Source: Rhodobacterales bacterium (lineage in GTDB: Bacteria > Pseudomonadota > Alphaproteobacteria > Rhodobacterales > Rhodobacteraceae). Taken from it: DNA of 11,287 nucleotides. The stretch spans positions 1 to 11,287 of the forward strand of contig JAACVA010000235.1 of assembly GCA_009992615.1 (NCBI GenBank). The letters are read 5' to 3'. This document shows, in pieces, positions 1 to 5,847 of this stretch (the first letter of the stretch is position 1; each line of letters begins with the position of its first letter). The notes beneath the pieces are model-generated. The model had not been told where the DNA came from. It saw only the letters and a list, made by a program, of their open reading frames with translations, and made no database searches. Both the position numbers and the translations under genes were made by a program.

Positions 1-382
1 CGGTGGCGAAAGTTATGGCTATCGCTTTCCATCCGACATTGCGGCGCTGGTGCGCAAACCGATGCTGGCGATCTATCCGCAACTGGCCGATGTGGCGATC
101 ACCCACGCCTGGGGCGGCACCCTTGCGATCACGATGAACCGGATGCCGCATTTCTCGCGTGAGAACGGCATCTATACGGCCTCGGGATATTCCGGGCACG
201 GGGTGGCAATGGCCACCATGGCGGGTCAGATGATCGCCCGCGCGGTGGCAGGTGACGCGTCGCAGTTCGACACGATGGCGCGGATCAAGACGGCGCCATT
301 CCCGGGGGGGGCTGCCGGGCGCGCCCCGCTGCTGGCCTTGGCGATGACGTGGTACGGCCTGCGCGACCGGCTGGGCCTTTAG
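1..382 (+). CDS. FAD-dependent amine oxidoreductase, PuuB-like (C-terminal fragment)
   Basis: This is the last 126 residues of a gene that begins before the window; the frame is open from base 2 to a TAG at 380-382. The GGGESYGYRFPSDI stretch, then AWGGTLAITMNRMPHF, then ASGYSGHGVAMATMAGQMIA is the C-terminal pattern of DAO-fold oxidoreductases of the gamma-glutamylputrescine oxidase (PuuB) type. In those enzymes the GYSGHGV segment lies close to the flavin. The family oxidatively deaminates amines or gamma-glutamylated amines using FAD. The ending FPGG...PLLALAMTWYGLRDRLG is also typical, so the C terminus looks intact. The N-terminal dinucleotide-binding motif lies outside the window. It is convergent with a PuuA-like synthetase, which supports a role in polyamine or amine breakdown. 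The exact substrate is inferred and could be another amine or amino acid. An internal GTG at 50 is not the real start. Confidence 0.85.
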   Translation, partial: GGESYGYRFPSDIAALVRKPMLAIYPQLADVAITHAWGGTLAITMNRMPHFSRENGIYTASGYSGHGVAMATMAGQMIARAVAGDASQFDTMARIKTAPFPGGAAGRAPLLALAMTWYGLRDRLGL

Positions 383-413
383 GCGTCGCTTTCTTTCTTG
401 CTCAAAATACCTC
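363..413 (+). terminator. Possible intrinsic terminator of the puuB-like gene with TTCTTGC tail motif
   Basis: GCGAC (363-367) can pair with GTCGC (385-389), and inside it GCCT (375-378) pairs with AGGC (381-384), leaving a 7-base bulge. The stem spans the TAG stop and is followed by a pyrimidine-rich run, TTTCTTTCTT (390-399). The tail continues into TTCTTGCTCAAAATACCTC (395-413), which is closely related to the sequence after the hairpin at 3541-3569. The stem is modest, so the call rests partly on the repeated tail. Confidence 0.4.
395..413 (+). repeat. Terminator-tail motif, copy 1 (TTCTTGC-type)
   Basis: TTCTTGCTCAAAATACCTC closely matches the minus-strand sequence of 3519-3536 (TTCTTGCCAAAAATACTC), differing by two or three positions including one inserted C. 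Both copies lie just 3' of a possible stem-loop at a gene end. I recall similar sequences at many gene ends in Rhodobacteraceae genomes but cannot check this here. Confidence 0.5.
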
Positions 414-418
414 GGGGT

Positions 419-435
419 TCGGGGCAGCGCCCCGA
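419..435. terminator. GC hairpin between two convergent genes, possibly bidirectional
   Basis: TCGGGGC (419-425) and GCCCCGA (429-435) form a perfect 7-base stem with an AGC loop. It lies between the puuB-like stop and the stop of the convergent glutamine-synthetase-family gene at 452. It has no long T run on either side, although on the minus strand a GGTATTTTGAG stretch follows shortly after. A transcript end for one or both convergent genes is the simplest reading. Confidence 0.4.
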
Positions 436-451
436 TCCGCCGCTGCCGCCG

Positions 452-1780
452 TTACACCGTGTCGAGGTACAGCTCGATCTTTTCGTCCTCGGTCAACTCG
501 GCCAGGTAATGCAGTTCCTGCCGCTTGGTCATCACGAAATTGGTGATCAGAGCCTCGGGCAGGATGCGTTTCATCAGCGGATCGGCCTCGAACGCGTCGA
601 TCGCAGCACCCCAGGTGGTTGGCATGCGCGGCAGGTCCATCAGATAGGCATTGCCGGTGATCGGGGGCGGTGGAAGAATGCCGTCTTCGATACCGATCAG
701 CGCGGCGCCGAGGATGCCCGCAATCATCAGATAGGGGTTCACGTCGCCGCCCGCCACGCGGTGTTCGATGCGCCGCGCCTTGTGGTTTCCGCCGGGCACA
801 CGGATGGCAGATGTGCGGTTTTCATAGCCCCAGGCGATGGCGGTGGGCGCATGGGCGCCGGGCACGAACCGGTCGTAACTGTTGCCGTGGGGGGCAAACA
901 ACAAGGTGCTGGCCGGCATCGCGGTCATGCATCCTGCGATGGCGTGGTGCAGCGCGGCGGTGCCCTTTTCGCCACCGTCGTCAAAGATGTTGTGCCCATC
1001 CCGATCCAGAACGGAAAAATGCACATGCATCCCATTGCCGGAATGTTCGGCATAGGGTTTGGCCATGAACGACGCGGCAAAGCCATGTTTGCGCGCCATG
1101 CCACGGACCAGCAGCTTGAACAGATAGGCGTCGTCGGCGGCGCGCAGCGGGTCTGCGACATGGGTCAGGTTCACCTCGAACTGGCCTTTGCCTGCCTCGG
1201 AAATCACGGTTTCGGCGGGAATGTCCATGGCATCGCAGGCGACATAAAGATCGGTAAAGAAACTGTCCCAGGCATCCAGCGCCCGAAGGCTCAGGATTTC
1301 GGCCCCCTGTCGCCGCTTGCCCGAGCGGGGCGAGGGGGGCACACGCAGATCCTTGCCCGAGTCGTCATTCAGATAGAATTCAAGCTCGGTCGCCACCACT
1401 GGTGTCAGCCCCAGCGCGGCAAAGCGGTTTTGCACCCCGGCCAGGGCATGGCGCGGATCACCGGGAAACGGCGTACCGTCCTCGTGGAACATCCACAGTG
1501 GCAAAAGGGCAGTGGGCGCCTCAAGCCAGGGCATCGGCACAAGCCCGCGTTCGGTGGGAAACAGCACGCCATCGGGATCGCCCGCATGGTGCACCAGGGG
1601 GCTGTCGTCGATGTCTTCGCCCCAGATGTCGAGAAACATCACAGACAGCGGAAAACGGGTGCCCTCCTCGGCCACCTTTTGGGCCAGCCGGGCCGGCATC
1701 CGCTTGCCCCGGGGCTGGCCGTTCAGATCCGACGCCGCAACACGAATGGTGCGGATTTCGGGATGGTCTTCCAAATTCAT
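452..1780 (-). CDS. Glutamine synthetase family protein, gamma-glutamylpolyamine synthetase-like (PuuA type)
   Basis: This 442-residue protein has the glutamine synthetase catalytic fold throughout. Visible ligands include the metal-site glutamates in ELEF (E132, E134) and in EAGKGQFE (E195, E202), the NGMHVHFS segment (H252, H254), the arginines of ENRTSAIRVP (R322, R327) and RRIEHR (R337, E339, R341). The family joins glutamate to ammonia or to an amine using ATP. The short length, the HGNSYDRFVPGAHAPT stretch and the absence of the usual GlnA adenylylation-site context favour the PuuA-like branch, which makes gamma-glutamyl amines such as gamma-glutamylputrescine. The start is the ATG at 1780: it overlaps the upstream permease stop as ATGA and has AGGTGA (1785-1790) as a ribosome site. 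The frame stays open to 1990, but that extension lies inside the permease gene. It is the last gene of the transporter operon, so it probably acts on the imported substrate. The amine substrate is inferred, not shown. Confidence 0.88.
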   Translation of the reverse strand: MNLEDHPEIRTIRVAASDLNGQPRGKRMPARLAQKVAEEGTRFPLSVMFLDIWGEDIDDSPLVHHAGDPDGVLFPTERGLVPMPWLEAPTALLPLWMFHEDGTPFPGDPRHALAGVQNRFAALGLTPVVATELEFYLNDDSGKDLRVPPSPRSGKRRQGAEILSLRALDAWDSFFTDLYVACDAMDIPAETVISEAGKGQFEVNLTHVADPLRAADDAYLFKLLVRGMARKHGFAASFMAKPYAEHSGNGMHVHFSVLDRDGHNIFDDGGEKGTAALHHAIAGCMTAMPASTLLFAPHGNSYDRFVPGAHAPTAIAWGYENRTSAIRVPGGNHKARRIEHRVAGGDVNPYLMIAGILGAALIGIEDGILPPPPITGNAYLMDLPRMPTTWGAAIDAFEADPLMKRILPEALITNFVMTKRQELHYLAELTEDEKIELYLDTV

Positions 1781-2616
1781 CTGATCACCTGCGGACGGAC
1801 GCGCAACTTCTGCCGCCTGTCCTGCGGGAGATGCCGGTTCAGCCGGGCGTTTACAAGGCCAAAGATCAGGATCACAGCCAGAGTGAGCAAGATGAAATAG
1901 CCCGCCAATATCGGATAGGGTACGAACGGGTTGAACGTCTTGTCTGCGAAATAGCTGGCATAGTACAGCGCATCGCCCTTTTGCTGCCATGCAGGAAAAC
2001 CGGAAAAATACACCAGCGTTGTCGCGTGGAACAGGAATATCGCCTCGTTCGTGTAGGCGGGCCAGGCCAGGCGCAGCATCGTGGGAAAGGTGATCTTGCG
2101 GAATTTGTGCCAGCCGGTAAACCCATAGGCATCACCCGCCTCCATGTCACCTCGCGGAATGCTGCGCAGGGCACCATGAAAGATCTCACCGGCATAGGCG
2201 GACGTGTTGAGAAACAGCACGATCAGCGCGCCGGCCCAGGCCCGGGTCAACCAGCGGGTTTCAATGGTGATTTCGGCAAAACCCAGGTTCAGGTCGATGC
2301 CGATCTTGGGCAGCAGTACGAAGGTTTCGTAAAACAGGAAGAACTGGATGAACAGCGGCGAACCGCGGAACACGAAGATGAACCATTCGGCGGGTTTGCG
2401 CACCCAGGCAGCCGGCGCTGCCTTGGCCATTGCCACCGACACGGCCAGAATAAACCCGAAGCCGAGGGCCAGCAGCCCGAAATAGACGTTCCAGATCAGC
2501 CCTGACCCGATCAGAACCACTTGTTCGCACAGCGTGAAATCGCTGCGCGGCAAAAGCCGTTCCCCGATCCCGATCGAACGTAGGGCGTAATCCTCTATGG
2601 TCTGTGTGCAACTCAT
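1777..2616 (-). CDS. Polar amino acid/amine ABC transporter permease (HisM-type)
   Basis: This 279-residue inner-membrane protein is one half of the channel of a HAAT-family (polar amino acid) ABC importer. Hydrophobic segments lie near residues 40-63, 78-102, 126-143, 190-207 and 235-256. The cytoplasmic coupling loop (EAA loop) is at about 159-180, with EAGDAYGFTGWHKFRKITFP. The FRGSPLFIQFF segment (83-93) is the family pattern before the periplasmic turn. Typical HisM proteins are about 235-240 residues; the excess lies in a long N-terminal region and in the stretch 97-126 (ETFVLLPKIG...) between membrane segments. It starts at the ATG at 2616, overlapping the stop of permease 1 by ATGA, and ends overlapping the synthetase start in the same way. 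It presumably pairs with permease 1 and the ATPase encoded upstream. Confidence 0.9.
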   Translation of the reverse strand: MSCTQTIEDYALRSIGIGERLLPRSDFTLCEQVVLIGSGLIWNVYFGLLALGFGFILAVSVAMAKAAPAAWVRKPAEWFIFVFRGSPLFIQFFLFYETFVLLPKIGIDLNLGFAEITIETRWLTRAWAGALIVLFLNTSAYAGEIFHGALRSIPRGDMEAGDAYGFTGWHKFRKITFPTMLRLAWPAYTNEAIFLFHATTLVYFSGFPAWQQKGDALYYASYFADKTFNPFVPYPILAGYFILLTLAVILIFGLVNARLNRHLPQDRRQKLRVRPQVIR

Positions 2617-3554
2617 GCCGCGCGTCTTTGTGCATCGCCCGCCACGGTGGCCTGACCATGGGACAGGCGCATGTTCACCCTGCTCAGCACAACCTCTGAT
2701 ACCCGCGTCAGGGCAAGGTAAAACACCAGCAGGGTCAGGAAATAATAAAGTCGCCAGTCGGGGTGGGGGAAATCGAAGACCGCGGTCTTGCTGCTGCCCA
2801 GTTCACGCGCCCAATACACAATGTCTTCGACCCCCAGCAGAAACAGCAGCGGCGTGGCCTTGATCAGGATCATCCAGAGATTGCCAAGCCCCGGCAAGGC
2901 AAACACCCACATCTGCGGCACAAGAATGCGCCAGAATGTCTGGCGGTGCGACAGGCCATAAGCCTCGGCTGTTTCGATCTGGGCGCGCGGCACTGTGCCC
3001 ATAGCCCCATACAAAACATTGGCCGCGAAGGCCCCGAAAACGATGGCAAAGGTCAGCACGGCAATCGCAAAGCCATAGCTTTCATGCACCCATTGCGGGC
3101 TGGATGACAGCGGCATCTTGGCCGCGTCGCAAACAACGAAATCGCTGCCCTGGCGCACAGGCATGTCCCAGTCGGGGCATTTCACCTTGTGGCGCAGCCA
3201 TTCGAATCCCTGATCCAGCGCAATAACAAAGAACAGGAAAAACGCAATGTCGGGCACGCCGCGCACGATGGCCGTGTATCCCTTGCCGCACCAGCGCAGC
3301 GGTGCAAAGCCACTGCGCGCCGCCATCGCCCCGCCAAACCCAAAGGCGAGAGCAGCCGGTGCCGTCACCGCCAGCAGCAGCAGCACCGTTCCGAACGAAC
3401 TATAGAACGCCATATGCTTGCCTGTCGTCAGGTAACAGGCAAGCCAGTGCAGACTTTCGAGGGTTTTTGGATCGGCGCAGGAAAGGATGGGTTGTTCCCC
3501 TTGGTGGGCGTTGGATTTGAGTATTTTTGGCAAGAAGAAGCCGGGGCGGGCCAT
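2613..3554 (-). CDS. Polar amino acid/amine ABC transporter permease (HisQ-type), start uncertain
   Basis: This is the partner permease of the importer. It has hydrophobic segments near residues 52-75, 96-116, 163-185, 215-240 and 268-290 (counted from the ATG at 3554). The EAA loop is at about 193-214 (ETAEAYGLSHRQTFWRILVP) and IVRGVPDIAFFLFF precedes the periplasmic turn. A loop of about 45 residues (113-160) between segments 2 and 3 is longer than in E. coli HisQ and carries two cysteines, C126 and C142. The start is unclear. The ATG at 3554 lies in the loop of a strong terminator-like hairpin, and residues 6-12 merely translate the terminator-tail repeat. The next in-frame ATG is at 3413 and would give 266 residues. 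From memory, related proteins begin roughly 20-25 residues before HMAFY, which points to an ATC at 3488 with AAGGGGA upstream. The coordinates given are the widest extent. The function call is firm. Confidence 0.8.
   Translation of the reverse strand: MARPGFFLPKILKSNAHQGEQPILSCADPKTLESLHWLACYLTTGKHMAFYSSFGTVLLLLAVTAPAALAFGFGGAMAARSGFAPLRWCGKGYTAIVRGVPDIAFFLFFVIALDQGFEWLRHKVKCPDWDMPVRQGSDFVVCDAAKMPLSSSPQWVHESYGFAIAVLTFAIVFGAFAANVLYGAMGTVPRAQIETAEAYGLSHRQTFWRILVPQMWVFALPGLGNLWMILIKATPLLFLLGVEDIVYWARELGSSKTAVFDFPHPDWRLYYFLTLLVFYLALTRVSEVVLSRVNMRLSHGQATVAGDAQRRAA
3519..3536 (-). repeat. Terminator-tail motif, copy 2 (TTCTTGC-type)
   Basis: Read on the minus strand the sequence is TTCTTGCCAAAAATACTC, nearly the same as the plus-strand copy at 395-413. 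It directly follows the 3' arm of the hairpin after the binding-protein gene, where a canonical terminator would have its T run. Confidence 0.5.
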
Positions 3555-3569
3555 GAAAACCCGCCCCGG
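3541..3569 (-). terminator. Strong hairpin after the binding-protein gene (attenuating terminator)
   Basis: CCGGGGCGGG (minus strand, 3569-3560) pairs perfectly with CCCGCCCCGG (3550-3541) around a 9-base loop, followed on the minus strand by CTTCTTCTT. It starts 10 bases after the stop codon of the binding protein (3579) and precedes permease 1. A partial terminator or mRNA-stabilising hairpin here would give more binding protein than permease, as is common in amino acid ABC operons. An ATG (3554) that opens the permease frame falls inside its loop. Confidence 0.7.
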
Positions 3570-3578
3570 TGTGTCGGA

Positions 3579-4310
3579 TCAGAAGGTCGGACTGGCCTCG
3601 CCCAGCCATTTCTTGATCAGCGCATTCAGGGTGCCGTCTGTCTTCATCGCCTGGATGGCGGCGGTGAATTTTCCCCGCAATTCGGGGTCGGATTTGCGGA
3701 ACGCCATGCCGATCCCGCCGCCCAGCGGTATGTCACCACCAACGAACACAATATCCGAATCACCCTCGACGATGGGGATCAGATAATCCTTGTCGGCCAT
3801 AGCGGCGTCGGCCTCGCCGTTGCGCACGGCGGAAACGGTTTCGTCAGGGGTTGGAAACTCCAGCAGAGTCGCTCCGGTGTCGACAACGTGATTGGCCTGG
3901 ATCGTGCCGGTCTGCGCCGCGACGACACCGCCCGAGACATCGGCATCTGCGCTGAGCGCTATATAGGCCGAAGGCGAGGGCGGGGTGTAGTTTTCAGAGA
4001 AATCGACGACTTCTTTACGCTCGTCGGTGATCGACATTCCCGCGATGATGGCGTCATAATTGCCCGAGACGAGGTTGGGGATGATCGAATCCCAATCGTT
4101 GGTTACCCATTTGCAGGTCAACGCTGCGTGCGCGCACAGCGCATCGCCCAACTCGCGCTCGAACCCGTCTACCTCGCCGGAGTCGTTGATGAAGTTGTAG
4201 GGCGCATAAGCCCCTTCGGTGCCGAGGCGCACTGTGGTTTCATGCGATTCAGCCAGCGCCATGGCGGCGGACAGGGCTAGGGCGGCGGTCGTCAGGATCA
4301 GGTTTTTCAT
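3579..4310 (-). CDS. Periplasmic amino acid/amine-binding protein of the ABC transporter
   Basis: This 243-residue protein is the soluble receptor that delivers substrate to the two permeases. Residues 1-20 (MKNLILTTAALALSAAMALA) form a classic Sec signal peptide with cleavage expected after ALA. The mature part has the SBP_bac_3 pattern: RLGTEGAYAPYNFIND, GFERELGDAL, DWDSIIPNLVSGNYDAIIAGMSIT, and SVRNGEADAAMADKDYL-like segments in the second lobe. C59 and C66 are seven apart, the same spacing as the disulphide in HisJ. The ATG at 4310 has a good GGAG site (4318-4321) 7 bases upstream. It follows the ATPase gene by 27 bases. Ligand specificity is not readable; an amino acid or a small cationic amine fits the downstream synthetase. 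Confidence 0.92.
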   Translation of the reverse strand: MKNLILTTAALALSAAMALAESHETTVRLGTEGAYAPYNFINDSGEVDGFERELGDALCAHAALTCKWVTNDWDSIIPNLVSGNYDAIIAGMSITDERKEVVDFSENYTPPSPSAYIALSADADVSGGVVAAQTGTIQANHVVDTGATLLEFPTPDETVSAVRNGEADAAMADKDYLIPIVEGDSDIVFVGGDIPLGGGIGMAFRKSDPELRGKFTAAIQAMKTDGTLNALIKKWLGEASPTF

Positions 4311-4317
4311 TTATAAT

Positions 4318-4321
4318 CTCC
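4318..4321 (-). promoter_or_regulatory. Ribosome binding site of the binding-protein gene
   Basis: GGAG on the minus strand lies 7 bases before the ATG at 4310. It is the strongest Shine-Dalgarno match in the operon, which agrees with the high expression expected of a binding protein. Confidence 0.6.
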
Positions 4322-4337
4322 AGTGGCGGTTGTTCGG

Positions 4338-5114
4338 TCAGAGCGCTTGCCCAGCGTTCAGAAATTGTTGCAGGCGTTGGCATTGCGGCGCACCGAAAAG
4401 CTGATCGGGCGCGCCTTCTTCTTCAATCCGGCCTTGATGCAGAAACACCACGTGGTCGGAAACATCGCCGGCCAGTTTCATGTCGTGGGTGACAAGGATC
4501 ATGGTACGCCCTTCGTCGGCCAGAGATTTGATCACGCGCACGACCTCTTGCTCAAGCTCGGGATCAAGCGCCGAGGTGGGTTCGTCAAACAGCAGGGCGC
4601 GCGGTTCCATGCACAGGGCGCGCGCGATCGCGGCGCGCTGTTGCTGCCCGCCCGACAACATGGCGGGATAGGCATCGCATTTGTCCGCAATGCCCACTTT
4701 GTCGAGATACATGCGCGCCTTTTCCACTACCTCGGCACGGTCGCGTTTCAGAACGGTGATCGGCGCCTCGGTGACATTTTGCAGAATCGTCATGTGCGCC
4801 CAGAGATTGAACTGCTGGAACACCATCGACAGGTTGGTGCGGATACGGGTCACCTGTTTGGCGTCTGCGGGTTGGCGCCGTGCGCCGCCGCCGCGCCAGA
4901 TGATCGGTTCGCCTTCGAACAGGATTTCGCCTTGCTGGCTGTCTTCAAGCAGGTTGGCACAGCGCAGCAGCGTCGACTTGCCCGACCCGGAGGACCCGAT
5001 CAAGGAAACGACGTGACCGCGCGGCGCCACCATGTCGACACCTTTCAGCACCTCGAGCGCACCATAGCTTTTGTGCAGATCGCGGATTTCGATGACAGGC
5101 GGGGTTTCAGTCAC
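4338..5114 (-). CDS. ABC transporter ATP-binding protein (HisP/GlnQ-type)
   Basis: This cytoplasmic ATPase powers the importer. In the 258-residue version it shows Walker A GSSGSGKST (40-48), Q-loop Q100 in MVFQQFNLW, signature LSGGQQQR (153-160), Walker B ALLFDEP (173-179), the D-loop SALD and the switch histidine H210 in LVTHDM. The QQFNLWAHMTILQNV region is typical of the polar amino acid subfamily. The GTG at 5114 is preferred because it gives the usual HisP length. The frame is open to a GTG at 5207 and also has a GTG at 5159, and none of these has a clear ribosome site. The 5114 start lies at the edge of a predicted stem (5114-5144). It is the first gene of the transporter operon. Confidence 0.88.
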   Translation of the reverse strand: MTETPPVIEIRDLHKSYGALEVLKGVDMVAPRGHVVSLIGSSGSGKSTLLRCANLLEDSQQGEILFEGEPIIWRGGGARRQPADAKQVTRIRTNLSMVFQQFNLWAHMTILQNVTEAPITVLKRDRAEVVEKARMYLDKVGIADKCDAYPAMLSGGQQQRAAIARALCMEPRALLFDEPTSALDPELEQEVVRVIKSLADEGRTMILVTHDMKLAGDVSDHVVFLHQGRIEEEGAPDQLFGAPQCQRLQQFLNAGQAL

Positions 5115-5144
5115 GCGGGGGCCATGGGTTGCTGATGCCCCGCG
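5114..5144 (-). promoter_or_regulatory. Hairpin overlapping the ATPase start codon
   Basis: On the minus-strand transcript CGCGGGG (5144-5138) pairs perfectly with CCCCGCG (5120-5114), with a 17-base loop. The last G of the 3' arm is the first base of the proposed GTG start. Such a stem would hide the initiation region, so it is either an RNA-level control point or a sign that translation starts elsewhere. Confidence 0.3.
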
Positions 5145-5254
5145 ATAAGGACGGTTCACGGCGTGGATTGCAACGAAGAAATGACAGTTGACGTTGTGTA
5201 AGCGCACGTTTGCGGCACATCTGCCTTTGATTTGTGCAGCCTGCCGCGGGCTTG

Positions 5255-5698
5255 CTAGGCTAGGCGTTCTTCGACCCTCTGGCGGGCCAGGTTGCTGTCG
5301 CGATCGTTCAGCCCGAGCATTGGCGCGACAAGGCGCAACAGCGCATCCTCATCGACATCGCGCACCCCATCGGCCAGCACGATTTCCCACAGCGCCTCGA
5401 TCACGCCAACACGGTCCTCAAAGGCCACGGCATACTTGATCGCCCGGGTAAAGCGCACCGTGTCTGGGGCTTCGGATTCAAGCGTTTCAGCCTCGCGGCG
5501 CAGTGCTGCGGCCTCGAAAGGGGACAGGGCGTGGTGGCGCATCAACACCCTGTCGATCCGCGCGATTTCGACATCGGCGTAATCGCCATCCGTCCTGGCG
5601 ATGCGCACCAACAGGGCAGCGAGGGCCAGACGGGCATCGGGGACCGACAGGCGTGTGGGTTTTGGTGCCATGAGGCGTCTGATGAATTCTGCGAACAT
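5255..5698 (-). CDS. TerB-like family protein
   Basis: This is a 147-residue acidic, helical protein. The segment LALAALLVRIARTDGDYADVE at about 23-43 matches the start of TerB-fold (tellurite resistance TerB) domains, in which acidic residues around the DGD turn can bind metal. A second acidic turn, ADGVRDVDEDALLRLVAPML, fits the other half of the pseudo-symmetric fold. No signal peptide or membrane segment is visible apart from a mildly hydrophobic first turn. The ATG at 5698 is chosen because the family pattern begins soon after it; the frame stays open to 5788 through sequence that looks like the divergent intergenic region. No other ter genes are nearby, so a role in tellurite resistance should not be assumed. 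Confidence 0.75.
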   Translation of the reverse strand: MFAEFIRRLMAPKPTRLSVPDARLALAALLVRIARTDGDYADVEIARIDRVLMRHHALSPFEAAALRREAETLESEAPDTVRFTRAIKYAVAFEDRVGVIEALWEIVLADGVRDVDEDALLRLVAPMLGLNDRDSNLARQRVEERLA

Positions 5699-5740
5699 GG
5701 AAATGATATAGTCCGGTGGCGCGACCGGGGAAAGGCCGTG

Positions 5741-5758
5741 TATGGCAGAAATACCATA
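5741..5758. promoter_or_regulatory. Small inverted repeat between divergent genes
   Basis: TATGG (5741-5745) and CCATA (5754-5758) are inverted around an 8-base centre in the 149-base gap between the TerB-like gene and the mipA-like gene. The size suits a dimeric regulator, but the arms are only 5 bases, so chance is a real possibility. Confidence 0.2.
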
Positions 5759-5783
5759 GGGCACGATGTTCTGTTTTGCACGG

Positions 5784-5811
5784 TTCAAACGCAGGATGTT
5801 CGCCCTATATA
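5784..5811 (+). promoter_or_regulatory. Possible promoter of the mipA-like gene
   Basis: TTCAAA (5784-5789) and TATATA (5806-5811) are separated by 16 bases and each matches the sigma-70 consensus at four of six positions. The start codon at 5848 lies about 30 bases beyond the expected transcription start. The AT-rich CTATATATC stretch stands out from the GC-rich surroundings. Confidence 0.3.
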
Positions 5812-5847
5812 TCAGTCTAACGATTGTTGAATATCTGGATCTGTCCC

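Noticed and set aside
304..311. A run of eight G in the puuB-like gene, considered as a frameshift or phase-variation site
   Set aside because: The frame continues into a normal family C terminus on the same frame, so the gene reads intact; no sign of switching.
398..1900. A 500-codon open frame on the plus strand
   Set aside because: It is antisense to the synthetase and permease genes, has no recognisable domain, and is expected in GC-rich DNA with biased third positions.
1402..2505. A 367-codon open frame on the plus strand
   Set aside because: Antisense shadow of the synthetase and permease 2; low-complexity basic composition and no domain.
3189..4280. A 363-codon open frame on the plus strand
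   Set aside because: Antisense shadow of permease 1 and the binding protein, which have clear domains on the other strand.
5255..5698. A tellurite-resistance or stress-defence locus based on the TerB-like gene
   Set aside because: No terZ, terC, terD or other partner genes are present; isolated TerB-fold proteins are common and not specific to tellurite resistance.
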